From: Phytophthora sp. 'mugwort'
Lineage: Eukaryota > Oomycota > Peronosporomycetes > Peronosporales > Peronosporaceae
Direction of reading: 5' to 3'
DNA: 64,000 nucleotides
Assembly (NCBI GenBank): GCA_033558025.1
Contig: JAUCEF010000006.1
Coordinates: 1,302,001-1,366,000, forward strand
The notes under the pieces were generated by a model. It did not search any database. It had not been told where the DNA came from and worked only from the letters and a program-made list of their open reading frames with translations. A program made the position numbers and the translations under genes. This document shows, piece by piece, positions 10,043-21,106 of the stretch; the first letter of the stretch is position 1, and every line of letters begins with the position of its first letter.

Positions 10043-12442
10043 CTAGGGCTGCAATAGTCGGCGATCTTCTTCCTCCTTGGCAAGCTTCTCCTCCTCTAGT
10101 GTTTGCTTAGCCAACTGATAGCGCGGGTCCAGCTTTTCTTTTTTGTAGGCGACGCCCAAGAACTGCGGATCCTTTTCAGCCTTCTCGGCGTACTTGAGAA
10201 TGGCCTCTCGCGGGTCTTCCTCTCGGAATGAAGACTTGATATGACTGCTCATAAAGTACTGTGTGAAAGTAGTAGTGCCACTGATCTTGCCACCCATGCC
10301 TGGACCCGTGATGGGTTTTTCTGGTGCATGGGACTTTTTCGGGTCAGCCCGAACCTTCTCGAACTTGCGCTTATGAGAGCCTGACATCTCCTCACGGTAC
10401 ATGGGCAGTGCGTGAGGGTTGTACACTTTACCAGCGCTATCAATACGCACTCCGGAATCATTATTCTGCACTTTTAGCTTCTTTGTGGCACTCAAAAGCA
10501 CACCCTTTGTACTTTGCTGAGGGTCGTACAAGACCCGGCAAGTTCCCGTAGAAGATCCGACAAAAATCTGGTTAATGCCATGATGCCATTCCACGCACAA
10601 GGCACTTTCGTCTTCCTGCATATCAACAGAAGCGACAGGCTCTTCGAGACCAGGCGTGTGTACATCCAGAAACACCACTTTTCCCTTAAGGCCTTTGCCT
10701 TTTCGAACGCACGTTCCGGCAGCAATTGCAGTGCCGTTGTGGTTAAAGGCGAGGTTGCACGTTCCGAAGACACCTTCGATACCACGAAACTCCTTCAAGC
10801 TCTGCTTCGGTTTTCGTACATCCCAGATTTTGATCATGTCGTCTGCACACGAGCGCGAAGCCATGTACCGACTATCAGGCGAAAACCGAATCGAAGAAAC
10901 CCCTACGTCACCTCCACCGTCCGCATGCGCATCGCGTATAGTAAACGCAGCACCAGCATAAGCCTTGCGTGGATCAATGCACTGTAATTGACCATCCATC
11001 GTTGCTCCTGCGATCAGTGAACCATCCGAGTTAAATCGACAGGCCGTCACCCCGCAGCGTCGACCTCTACGATCCTTAAACTTTAATACGGACGTATTAA
11101 TGAGCTTGCCGAATGTCTGTTTGCCACCAAGGCTCCAGAGACGCACTGTGCCGTCCAACGAACTAGTAATCATCTGATCGCGTACTGTCGGATGCCATTG
11201 ACCGCCGGTGGCTGTGTGTGTATGCCCGTTAGTATTGGCCATGTCGACCACATACATGTCACCCATCGCGAACTGCAGCTCTTCCACACCTTCGCGTGTG
11301 AGCACCTTCGGCTGAGACGACCCCGTGACTGTAAGCAGACGATCACCTGAAGGACTGTAGCTCACAGCTACAAGCGGATGACCTGCATCCACCTCAATAT
11401 CACGGAACGGACGCACGTGACGCGCCATACCGGCAAAATCCCACAGTTTGACGTGGTAATCGGTAGATCCAGTCGCCACTCGAGCACCAGGAGCATCCAC
11501 TGCAATACAAGCCACTCCTTTCGTGTGGCTCTTGAGATCTACTTCGTGAGACTTTGGCAAACCGTAGCGGAGGGCAACATTGTTATCCTCATTGTCATCG
11601 TCTTCATTGTCATCATCATCATTATCCTCCGCCTTTGGCACTAAAGCCTTGTCAACTCTGTCGTGCACCGTTTCCTCCTCAGCACCAGTACTCTCAGAGA
11701 CTTGTGGGGGCTCGTGCATCATTTGCGCAGTCATTGCTGCGATCTCTGCTTGCCTCTAAGCATACAAAACAATCAGCAACAATACACCCAGCGCTCACCA
11801 CTTCAGCACTAAGCAGTAGTAGAAACTCACCTGCTTCCGTTCCTGAGCCTTAGCACTAGCGTCCGCAACCTGTTTCTCGCTGTTCTTGTGCTTCTGATGG
11901 TGGTTATCTCCAAAGCTCTGCATTTCGCGCATCATCCGCTGGAGCTCCGGGTCTTGCGTAGCTGCTCCTGTCTCATCGCTCTGCTTCTGTTTAGCCTTCT
12001 CCTCCTTCTCCGGATTCTGGAACACATATGTCCTCGTACTGGCTCCAAACTTAATGCGGTCTCCAATCTTGAGCTCTCGAGGCTCATTCGGCTCGATTTC
12101 TCGGTCGTTCACGAACGTCCCCTGGGCCGAGCCCAAGTCCATGAGGCAGACCCGCCCCTGACCGTCGTGTGCGACGACCGCGTGCTGTCGGGAGATGGAC
12201 GAGTGCTGCAGCCAGACGTCGCTCAGCTCCTCGCTGCGCCCCAGGATGTAGCACGAGCGCGACCCAAGAGGGATCTGCTCAATGCGTTGATCCCCCTTTT
12301 CCACCTGCAGCGTGGCCTGACGATTGTGTCCCACCGGAGTCGTCGCCCTGATCACAGAGAAAGCGATGAGATTAGGTGCAGTGGGGAGATCAGGTGAAGG
12401 GAGGACATGCAGGGCGCACCACTTAGGCGTTCGAAACGGCAT
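10043..12442 (-). CDS. FHA domain-WDR70 WD40 fusion protein
   Basis: The WD40 part (10043-11755) is WDR70-like: SHTKGVACIAVDAPGARVATGS, YHVKLWDFAGM, VVDMANTNGHTHTATGGQWHP and the C-terminal FREEDPREAILKYAEKA are family blocks. Upstream, 11831-12442 encodes an FHA domain (GRSEELSDVWLQHSSISRQHAVV, LGSAQGTFVND), a phosphothreonine reader. The two join through a 75-bp GT-AG intron (11756-11830; donor GTGAGT, acceptor CTTAG) with phase 0 on both sides, inside a continuous helical stretch. A second, stop-free 72-bp intron at 12348-12419 (phase 2) is likely, because removing it gives PKWATTPVG, matching the 'P.WA' start of similar FHA domains. Length is 750 aa with it spliced, 774 aa without. Two separate genes remain possible but less likely. 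WDR70 acts in the nucleus in DNA-repair-linked H2B ubiquitination in yeast and animals. Confidence 0.78.
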
Positions 12443-12996
12443 TTTTTCTGCTCAAAAAGAATTGACAATTGTTCAAGCCAAGCGGTAGACAATTTGAAAT
12501 GGATATTATATTTCACAATCGTTTAATTGTTTGAAGTCGATATTTTCTCACTATATCAATTATGTATACTGAGATAGGAACGATAGTCCAACACCAGTAT
12601 ACCGATGTCGTTCACGGATTGTCAAACCGGTATACCGATCTAAAACCTTCGATACCTGAGTTTTAACCCACGCCACGGGGTTAAAACTCAGGTATTAAAG
12701 GTGTTAAGTTCCGCGTATATGTTCCGCGGCAAACGTATACATACATTTCTACCGGTACAGTACCGATTGCTATTAAGACAGACGCGGCGACACTTTCGAA
12801 TTTAGAAGGAAGCTCCTGTGCGGTGGTTACACGACAAGGACAAGCTCGAAGCACAGTGCTCTTCCAAGAACGGCGGCAACAAGAAGAAGGCGCGGCCAAC
12901 ACGAATTGGTCAGATGAGGCATCTGATCAGCAACATAGACGTTTAGGAGAAACCTGTTCAGCAAGGTCAAATACTATATCTGCAAAGCAACAAATG
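12443..12996. other. Spacer with foldback hairpin; start of the repeat island
   Basis: No gene is supported. It contains the hairpin at 12645-12702 and two short copies of a 'ggTATACCGAT'-like motif near 12597 and 12629. Part must be the promoter of the FHA-WDR70 gene. Confidence 0.4.
12645..12702. repeat. Perfect foldback hairpin, possible MITE remnant
   Basis: ATACCTGAGTTTTAACCC at 12652-12669 is exactly inverted at 12678-12695 with an 8-base loop. The pairing extends outward after a 2-base bulge (ACCTT/AAGGT). It is too long to be chance and lies at the edge of the repeat island, so a miniature foldback transposon or its tip is likely. Confidence 0.65.
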
Positions 12997-13554
12997 TTAG
13001 AAAAACAATGCAATCATCAAACTAATAATGTGGCTTACATTATCACGCGATAGGGAGCTGATCTTTATCTTTGAGGGCCTCTCATCATTGTACACGACCA
13101 TAAAGTGCACAGGAAGCTGAATAGTATAATCAATCATGCGAAGCCATTCAAGTGCTGTTTCCATAGTTGCCACAGCTTTCATCGCACGATGCCAATTTTT
13201 CATAATCATCAGTGTCGACGTGCTAAATGTCCCGACTCCGGGTATTTCGACTGTCACATCTTTCTCTGCTAGGCCCGGGGATATTCGTTGGAGTACAGTA
13301 ACCTTCGCATCGCAACACTCAATATACTTCTTAGTGATGATACGCTGAAACTCATCTGGCGTGATCAAGGGTTTTGATGCAGGTAATCCAGACAATTTGT
13401 GTGCTATTGGCGGCTTGAGTTTTGTCTTCAAGCCAAATTCCTGGAATTGACGTAGTGATTGTGCAGTAGTGTACGTTTCTTGACCGTTCAAGGTTGACTC
13501 AACGGAAGCTAGACTCATATTCATGCTGTGCAGGTCGGAACCCACCCTTGTCAT
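12997..13554 (-). pseudogene. Linker/pre-protease part of MULE A
   Basis: A 185-codon open frame with no domain I can name. Its MKAVATMETALEWLRMI segment resembles YMALDWVQDM in MULE B and SYTLDWIGKV in MULE C, each of which lies between the SWIM finger and the Ulp1 domain. This suggests all three come from the same long transposon protein. The resemblance was judged by eye. Confidence 0.4.
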
Positions 13555-13638
13555 TTGAATTGCTTTGCTCAGCTTTTTTCTTTTTGATTTGGGCTTTGTT
13601 TTTGGGCGACCACGAGCACGTGCTGACGAAATTATCTC

Positions 13639-14046
13639 CTACTCGTCGTCTAGTGACTCTAGTGAAGCCAGCGTTGTGCTCACTATTGAACGGCTAGCAG
13701 TGTCTTCATGTGTATCGGTTAAATTATACGCGTGCGTGTTCGTATCGTCGCAATACGGGAGTGCTTGTTGAATCGCATTGAAAAATATTGTTTCTCCCGC
13801 GGTACCACTTTCAGGACGACCGGCTGACTGTTCGTCGCTAGGTTGAGAACCCATATTCATGTCGACATCGCTAAATATTTCTTCAAGGCTGTAATCACTA
13901 GCAGAATCAAATAGTAGCGATCCTGAGTTGTCCTTACTTTTGTCATGTTCTTCTATGTTTGGCGATGGAGTTGTTTCGCCATTACAATGTGAGATTATGA
14001 CTGTAGAACATTGGATAAGTGCGTCGAATCGTTTAGCTTCGATCAT
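13639..14046 (-). pseudogene. Unrecognised segment of MULE A
   Basis: An acidic 135-codon frame (SEEIFSDVD-like, many Asp, Glu and Ser) between the SWIM finger and the linker part. No domain is recognised. It is placed with MULE A because of its position and strand. Confidence 0.3.
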
Positions 14047-14145
14047 CGCACGTACTCGTTTTTGAGTGCCATCAAAACTCTGTTATACCCAGCCATTACT
14101 AAGTCACTCAAGTTACTAGCGATATCGCCTAGTATCCCGGGCTTC

Positions 14146-15417
14146 TCAAAAATTCCTATTTGAATCCCAGGGAGTTGATCTCGAAATGGCGATTATGTTG
14201 TAATTGCGATTATGTTGCCAATATGAAAAGGAGTTCCTGGAAGAGGAAGATTCGATGAGGAGGAACGTAACGTGGATAACAACGACCGCGGCTGTAGTAG
14301 TTTGGCTGGTATGATAGTGTCTAACTTCATATCTCTGCGTACAAAATATGTGGCGACACGGCAACAGTGTTGTCGTCATGAACAGGCAGGAGCACTGCCA
14401 AGTTGCTTTCCGAATTGAATATTCTGCGTTTGGTTCATCCAATGTGTTAATATCTTTCTCAGTGTTGACGATGAGATTCACACCAAGAAAGGCCTCATAG
14501 TATCGGTAAGAGCCTCGGCTTATAGCATATGCGTACTGTTCATTAATAAGCTCGCATGCGTGCTCGCTAACCATGACAGACATTTTTGCGTCGTAGCCGC
14601 TGTGATGAACAACAGTCAATCTGTGCACCAGGCCGTTTAAATACTCTTCTGCGCGAGATTGGTACATCATAATAGCTGCTACACATTCATCGAGGCCCAT
14701 ACTCGAGATCACGACATCTTTGATTTGTTTCCATGATGCCTCCAATCGGTTGTTCGTGTTATTCCCTAGTTATTCCCTAATATGACTGCATTTTGTCTCG
14801 TGTAGGAACACCAAAGGTCTCTTCAATTATCCCAATTTGCGCAAGAAGTACTGCTGGAAAGGATGAATTCGGTCTACTTCTGCTCCAACACAGAGCTGTT
14901 ATTTTCACGGCTGAAACTCGGATGATTCCCATTCCCCACCTCAATCAAATGCGTCATATACTTTTGATGTCGCTTGTACTCCTGTTCACTCTTTACGTAG
15001 ACCAAACAGACGTATGACGTCCCGTAATTGATCCTTCTGCCACGTAGTAAAACGATAGGTACCGCTAGCAATCTCTTCGCTGGGGTACTTAATTACATGA
15101 AACTGGCACAGAAGTAATCTTGCATTCGGAAGGGATGTCTGGAGCACCGACATCACTGTAAAATCTTTATCAATAATCACACATTGAATTCGCGACCAAG
15201 CAGGATTGTTAAGTTTGAACTCATCGATTGCAGTCAGCAACGTTTCCGAGCGCTCGTTTTTAAGCAGTGCATGCTGCACAAATTGTTCTTTGCCGAAGAC
15301 ATCATGCACCATAAAAGAAAATACCTTGTGCTTGGATTCATTTGTTCCATGCATAGCATCTATCAAGAGGACCTCAGAGAAACGTGAAAACATATCTCGC
15401 ATCCAATTAGTCTGCAT
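14146..15417 (-). pseudogene. MULE transposase, element A
   Basis: The core shows VLLIDAMHGTNESKHKVFSF (first Asp), IQCVIIDKDFTVM (second Asp), LLLCQFHVIKY (the conserved C-FH block) and, after a frameshift, NTNNRLEASWKQIK near 14720-14760 that would supply the catalytic Glu. It then runs into a SWIM-type zinc finger WQCSC....LPCRH. MULE transposases cut and paste DNA through this DDE centre. Frameshifts near 15000 and 14750 break it. Confidence 0.75.
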
Positions 15418-16128
15418 CGTTAGGCACGTCGCGACTTTCTGCTCGAAGCATCATAGAAAATAAAGTTTAGTAACAGCGACCACAAACAGCAAACGATGAT
15501 AGCATACCTTGTTGTTGACAGTATCAATAATTTTTTTTTTTTTCTGGCGATATTACCGGGCTGCTCGCTGAACTCCTTCATCCAGCGCTTCAATCTCTCC
15601 ACTCTTGTCGTATTCGCAAAATGTTTTTAACTTCAATGTCCGGATCAAACTGTGAACGTCACGGCTCGTTGGTATGCAGTCGGAGTGTTCAAGAATATAC
15701 TGGTGGATTGCTTTCGTCTTTGCCCCAGCTTTCTGCAAAATATCAACTGTCCCCCACGACTTCAGGAGAGATCGCGAGTCTGTTTTGGAGGTAGCCGTCG
15801 AACGTCTTCTTACGTGCAATGTGGTTATGTTGTAACATCGTTTTCTTGGTAATACACAGAATTCATGGTGGATTCTCCTCCACCACGAGCTGAACGCATG
15901 CGTTAATCTGTAAGCATCGTCACAAGTATTAGTGTCAGGAAGGGCTAGTCTGTATGTGTTGCCAAGGTTCCTGAAAGCGACACCAATTCCAGACTAAAAA
16001 AAACTAACCTGGGCAGGACATCCAATTCGACAGCTTCCCTGACGCTGTCGCTTGCCTTTGCCCCTGGGCGTGTACGTCCCCGCGTGTGCACTCAAGTTGC
16101 TTGGAATAATGCTGAAATGACTCTGGAA

Positions 16129-16650
16129 CTAGTTTTGATGGGTTCTTAACTTTCTTGTGCGTGCAACTACCAACTTGTTCGTCCTCGACCGAAAACTCTG
16201 CACAGCGACATACGAGTTAGCTATAGACGAGTTAGTAAGAGATATAACTAGAAAACTGTACCCGGAGGTTCTTGTCTGATACGCCTCCATGTACAAATGG
16301 GATTTAAGCCAAGAGCTGAATTGACTCTTTTCCAGATCTGGCCCGATATCTCCCGGAGCTATTGCGCTCGAGGAAGCAGCAACTGGGCCACTACCATTCC
16401 TAGTTTGTGCAGGCGTTTGGGCTTGCTCCTCCCGAAGCACCGGCGACGACGTCTCTGACGCTTCGTACCACGAACTACCATTAGCACTGTAGTCTTCATC
16501 GGTCTTGTCAAACTCTTCCTGTGTGGCTTCGTCTTCGATACTCCCCAGAGTCCCCAAATTGTCTCTACTACCCGTATCGTGCGCTGAACGCTTTCTCCCA
16601 CCTACGCTTTCCATCCGAGCCGTCGTCCACGAATGCCGCTCTGTTTCCAT
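16129..16650 (-). pseudogene. N-terminal part of MULE A
   Basis: A 173-codon frame: a Ser/Thr/Glu-rich first half and then FSSWLKSHLYMEAYQTRTSG, which resembles the start of a DNA-binding (FLYWCH/FAR1-like) module that opens MULE transposases. After that the frame reads into unrelated sequence and stops. Assignment is by position upstream of the transposase core. Confidence 0.35.
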
Positions 16651-17000
16651 CGCTAGTGGTTGATGGTCCGTTTTGAAAATATTCCTGGCGACGAACGTAT
16701 AGCGTATACGATATAAGTTGCAGGTCGAGTTGCAAGGGCTGGTTAGGTAGAGTTAGGTTTGAATCACAATGTCCAGGTGGTTTCCAGTCTGGAGCAGCAG
16801 CCACTCTCATTGTTCAGTGGCGGCCCACGTCATATAGTGCTGAATGCCAGGCATCGGGTACTGCACTACAACCCGATGTTTTGTATGCTGCATCCTATGG
16901 TAAATGCCTGCGACTACTTTTACGCTGCCCTCGCGACCACGGATTTATAAATCAAGGTTTATGTCTAAGACAGGAACGGGATATTTCCAGGACGTAGAAT
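16651..17000. other. Spacer between MULE A and MULE B
   Basis: No gene is seen. The two elements are divergently oriented, so their 5' ends meet in this stretch. Confidence 0.35.
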
Positions 17001-18234
17001 ATGATCTCCCTAACAGAAGCGAGGAAGTTGACAGCAAGCCAGTTGGCCCAGCGGAGCCTCAAGCATGCATCGCCGCCCACCGACCAGCGCTGCCACTCGC
17101 CGTGCGCTGCTCCCCGTCGTGCCGCCACCCAGCCGTCCGCGACGTGCGCGCCACCCCGCTGTCCTGGCGGTTTTTATCTAACTGTTAAAGCGTCGCTGTA
17201 CCAGCCGCCATTTGCCAGCTCAACAACCGTCCATGGCTTCTGGATGTCGAACTTTGGAAAAACTAGCCGCCCTTTTGTCAGCTCAACGACCGTCCCATGG
17301 CTTCTGGTCGTCGCAGTTTGGGAATCGCTCTCTTTAGCTCCAGCAACCGTTCAGCTACGCCCACGCGTAGCGTCGTGTTCCTTACCTGAATTACGCCATT
17401 TGTCGATCGGTCCGGGCCATGTGCCGAGTTGCGAGGTCATGGCCAAGGTCGAGCTGCTACCAGTCTACACGAAGTATCCGAATCAAAAGTGGTCTCAGAG
17501 GAGGACGGTGGTGCTGAGCAAGGCGAAGGATTTGCGGAAAAGAAGGTTGCGATTCTTGTGGCTGAAGATATGGACGACCAGGACGAAGGCGATGACGTCC
17601 AGGATTCAGTCAGGAGTGCCGGCAAGGAGGATGCCGACGAGTCGAAGAATGACGCGGGCCAAGATGATGGCGACCCCGATCACGGTCATCCATCCATGAA
17701 GTTAGTGACGAGGAATGCAGGATGCGTGTCGACCCGCCGCAGATCTGGAACGACCACTGGGACGCGTGGAATAAATGTTTCAAAGACTATTATCGTCGTT
17801 CTATGCAAGTCCTCCCAGTGTCGGAGTCGCAAGGCCACGCTGAGCGGAACCGCCGCATCATGAAGTCGAAAAAGGCAAGCAGGGCGAAGTTGAGTTGTTT
17901 CCCGAGGATGTCTCGCATGTACATGCGCGTGCACATTTGTACGCACGGGTGGAAGCTGTGGAAGTCGCGCGCACAAGGTAAGCCCCTCGGCAGCATATCC
18001 GCTCAGCAGGGTGCACGTTTAGGTTCGTTGTGCAGTGGCAGTGGCAGCACACTCAAGTAGGATGGAAGCTGCGAGTCATGCCAGGCAGGTAGTGTGGGAG
18101 TGATATTACTGTCCACCGCATACATGCGTAAGATGTTCAGTCGCTTTTCGGTGGTGTTGCGGTTGACTCAAGTCACACGACGAACCGGTGCGTAAGGTTC
18201 GCGTTGGTCGGGGATCGATTCCAGACTACGACTC

Positions 18235-19200
18235 GTGCACAGGCACGACTACCAGCTTCTCACATTCATGGTAATGAGCCAGTTCGGCAAAGGGTCTGTG
18301 GTTCGACATTCTCTGATGGAGTCGAGTAGTGACTGGCACATGCTTCAAGCTATTGAACACTTCAAGCGCGCAAATCCCGACGACTTGAAATTGCTTAGAG
18401 TGATAATCGTTGACAAGGACCTGAGCGAGATCCGGGTATTAAAAACGAATTTCCAGAAGCCCATGTCCTAATCTGCCAATTTCACGTCATAAAGTGACTG
18501 AAAGAGAAGCGCAGCAAACCCGAGTATGGAAAGGTCTCCTCGGAAGACGCCAAGCTGATTGAGGGAGCTATCCACGCGATGGTATACGCTCCCAGCGCAG
18601 AGGTCTATGACAAACACCACTCGGCGCTGAAAGATATCTGCTCTTGCGTAAGGATAGAGGCGTTCTTCGACTACTTCGAGACCAATTGGGACGCCTCTCA
18701 GGACATGTGGGTCATTCATCATCACGCAAAGCTCCAGCTCTTTAAGAACCACACAAGCAACAGGCTTGAAAACTTTTTTGGGAAACTTAAGAACGCGCAC
18801 GTCAGCTCCAGCATAAACATGGATGCGCCCTCTGCAGCTATGACTTGGGCGAAAAGAAGGAGTATCAATACAAGATCTAAACAATCGGTCGACGAACATA
18901 CGCTGGATTTAGTGAAGAGAAAAGCAACGTGTTGCGCGCCACGACGCACTGCACGGTGGAACGGTTACAGCCCGAGTACGCGGCTGGGTAGGAGAAGGCG
19001 GCGAAATACGTTTTTTTAACCATAGACGACTCTATCATTCTTGTGCACGGAGAGCGCCATACACGCTGGCTTCATGTAAGCGACTGGCGCTGCGACTGCA
19101 GCTTCGCGCTATCGATGCGACTTCCGTGTCGCCATGCCATCGCGTACCGAAAGTACTTGCAGACGTGCAGACGCCGGGGGGGGGGGGGGGGGTTCCGTGG
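18235..19200 (+). pseudogene. MULE transposase and SWIM finger, element B
   Basis: LLTFMVMSQFGKGSVVRHSL follows the position of the first Asp; LRVIIVDKDLSEIRVLK gives the second Asp; LICQFHVIK (near 18470-18495, in another frame) is the conserved C-FH block; and HTSNRLENFFGKLK gives the catalytic Glu. Near 19050-19160 the sequence reads HTRWLHVSDWRCDCSF..LPCRHAIAY, a SWIM zinc finger (CxC...CxH). At least two frame changes lie inside the core. Confidence 0.75.
19176..19192. repeat. Run of 17 G
   Basis: A pure G tract directly after the SWIM finger of MULE B. It breaks the reading frame and may be a polymorphic or wrongly sequenced homopolymer. Confidence 0.9.
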
Positions 19201-19396
19201 ATAGGAATCGACGAGAGGTAAGTCTTCATCCGCGTTGCATGCGTTAACGAACTTACCATATTGTCATTATCTGCAGATGGATGAGTGTGGACGCGTCGAT
19301 TAAGCCCGTCAACAATTCGAGTACAGTCTGTTCGATGTGGATGAGGCCAGGCGCGTAAAGTAAAAGCTGCGGACTCACGTAGAGCATTTCAGAGAG

Positions 19397-20127
19397 GTGG
19401 TTCGTGCCCCACAGATGATCTCCAGTCAACTCGCTGACATTGACGATCCAGACGCATTCTACATGGCACTCGACTGGGTCCAGGACATGCGGCGCAATCT
19501 CAAAGCAGGGAGACCGCAAGGAGGGCCTCAGGAATCGATAGGTGGTGAAGCCCAACCTCTCAGTGAAGGCCAAACGCTCCGGAAGATGCAAGTGGTTCGG
19601 TTTGTAGTAGAGAGAGGAGAATGTTTGAGCGTCACGCATTGCAGTTGAGCGTGAAGGCTATTCGTCCAGGACGAAAGAAAAAGGACAAGAAGCAATCTGT
19701 GGTCGACGAGCGTGCAAGCCGTTGGTGGTACCAGGCGTCTGAGGAGGCCAAAGACAACGCTGGGTATCGTAGCCTAAGGGAACTGATGGACGCGCTCGAC
19801 CGACAGCAGCCTAGCCTAACAGAAACAAGTGAGCGACTTGCTTGTGTTATCGTTAAGGGCGCAGCCACGGGACAGAAGAAGGTATCGTACAAATTGCTAG
19901 AAATCCTGTACTCATTCTGGACGCGTTCTACCTCCTTCTCCCGTCTTTTCAAAGCGTGTTGGATGTATTCCCGGTCGCCAACAGCGAGGAAGAGGCGATC
20001 GCTTTTTACGACGAAGCAGATTGTGCTGTCCCCTGTAGTGCCTAGTCAATTCAAGTTGTACACACCAAGGACCTCGGCTACTTCACGAGAGCCCAAATCG
20101 AGTTATTCCGGCGAGTTGAGAATCTGA
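19397..20127 (+). pseudogene. Linker region of MULE B
   Basis: Two overlapping frames (19397-19648 and 19621-20127). YMALDWVQDMRRNLKAG in the first matches the position of similar helical segments in MULE A and C. The second has SRWWYQASEEAKDNAGYRSL followed by a basic tail. No named domain. It lies between the transposase and the protease. Confidence 0.4.
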
Positions 20128-20178
20128 ATGTATGCGATCTCGGAGGGAATTTGAAAGCGTGGTTGTTGCAGGAAGTCA

Positions 20179-20790
20179 TTGGTTCTGTCGATGCGCATAT
20201 GCACAGTGAGGTGCGTACGGTCGCCGACCTCGTGTCGAAAATACCCGTACGCCAAAATTGCTGGAATAGAAGCTGTTCCTGATCGCGACGTTTCGATGCT
20301 GTATCGTGCCGCACCCCCTGTATGGCTTAGCGACTCCTGTATCCGCTCGCTGTGTGAGCGTCTAGTTTGGGACTTTCTGTCAGCTCGCATCGCCGGCATA
20401 CATAATGCAAAGCAACAGGCGAAGCGCAAATGTAACCGCCAGCTCCAGGTGGTGGACCCGTGCATATTGGCGAAGGTGAAGGAAGCTGTCGGTATTGGTA
20501 ATGTGGAAACCGTGCTGTTCTCTGTCAACTTCAAGGATGCACACTGGTGTGCAGTCATCGTGAAGTCGGCGGAGATGCGATCTTCTACCACGACTCCCTT
20601 CTGCAGCGGCGATCTCAGGGCATATGAGGGACATCATCAACACCATCAAGCGGTTGGAGTTGCGAGAGTTCGACGTCGTGGCGTTAAACAAGCCGTTCCA
20701 GAGGAACGCCTACAAATGTGGTGTCTTCGTATGCTGGGTGTTTATAAGCCTCGTTGTTGACAATGCATTCAGTTTGTTCGCCGCCAGCAC
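20179..20790 (+). pseudogene. Ulp1/SENP-type (C48) cysteine protease domain, MULE B
   Basis: C48 proteases cleave SUMO or similar modifiers. The frame gives PPVWLSDSCIRSLCERL (the usual 'WLnD..i' opening), VLFSVNFKDAHWCAVIV with the catalytic His, FYHDSLLQ with the Asp in a second frame (about 20583-20606), and KPFQRNAYKCGVFVCWVF with the catalytic Cys in a third reading frame segment (about 20690-20745). So the His-Asp-Cys triad is all recognisable, but at least one frameshift prevents translation as one domain. Confidence 0.75.
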
Positions 20791-21106
20791 TATGGTCGCG
20801 CGCCGATTCGAGCTTGTTGACTATATTCTGACTGGCAAGGTTGAGGTACTGCGGGTTCGCAAACCGATGAGTGTGCGCTACCCGCTAGGTGAAGGCCTTG
20901 CAAGGATAGCATGTGTTCAGGGCTCAAGCGCAACAACGATGAAAGCACGTGTTCAATTAGCACTACCACGACCGGGAACCAGCGGAGCGAGTAAGTGTCA
21001 AGTGGATCGCGTGATCCTCTTCTGCAGGCAACGGTGCAGGCTTCCAGTTCCTTCAGGTGGTCGATACCATATCCTCGCCCTCGCCCAAGAGCCACGTTGC
21101 ACCTAG

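Larger units (their letters stand above)
12997..16650 (-). mobile_element. Degenerate Mutator-like element A
   Basis: Read on the minus strand, broken frames follow the MULE order: acidic N-terminal part (16650-16129), helical segment (15819-15553), transposase core with DDE residues (15417-14700), SWIM zinc finger (about 14410-14340), and a downstream linker protein (14046-13639 and 13554-12997). The linker resembles the region that precedes a Ulp1 protease in the two other MULEs here, but no protease domain follows. Terminal inverted repeats were not found by eye, so borders are approximate. Confidence 0.7.
17001..21106 (+). mobile_element. Degenerate Mutator-like element B carrying Ulp1 protease
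   Basis: Plus-strand fragments run in order: N-terminal region (about 17001-18050, includes an intron-like GTAAGC near 17978), transposase core (18235-19019), SWIM finger (about 19045-19160), linker (19397-20127) and Ulp1/C48 protease (20179-20790). Frames are broken several times, including by a run of 17 G at 19176-19192. Borders are approximate because no terminal repeats were found. Confidence 0.7.

Noticed and set aside
12997..13554. Ulp1 protease in MULE A
   Set aside because: The linker-like segment is present, but no His-Asp-Cys protease blocks were found downstream of it on the minus strand.
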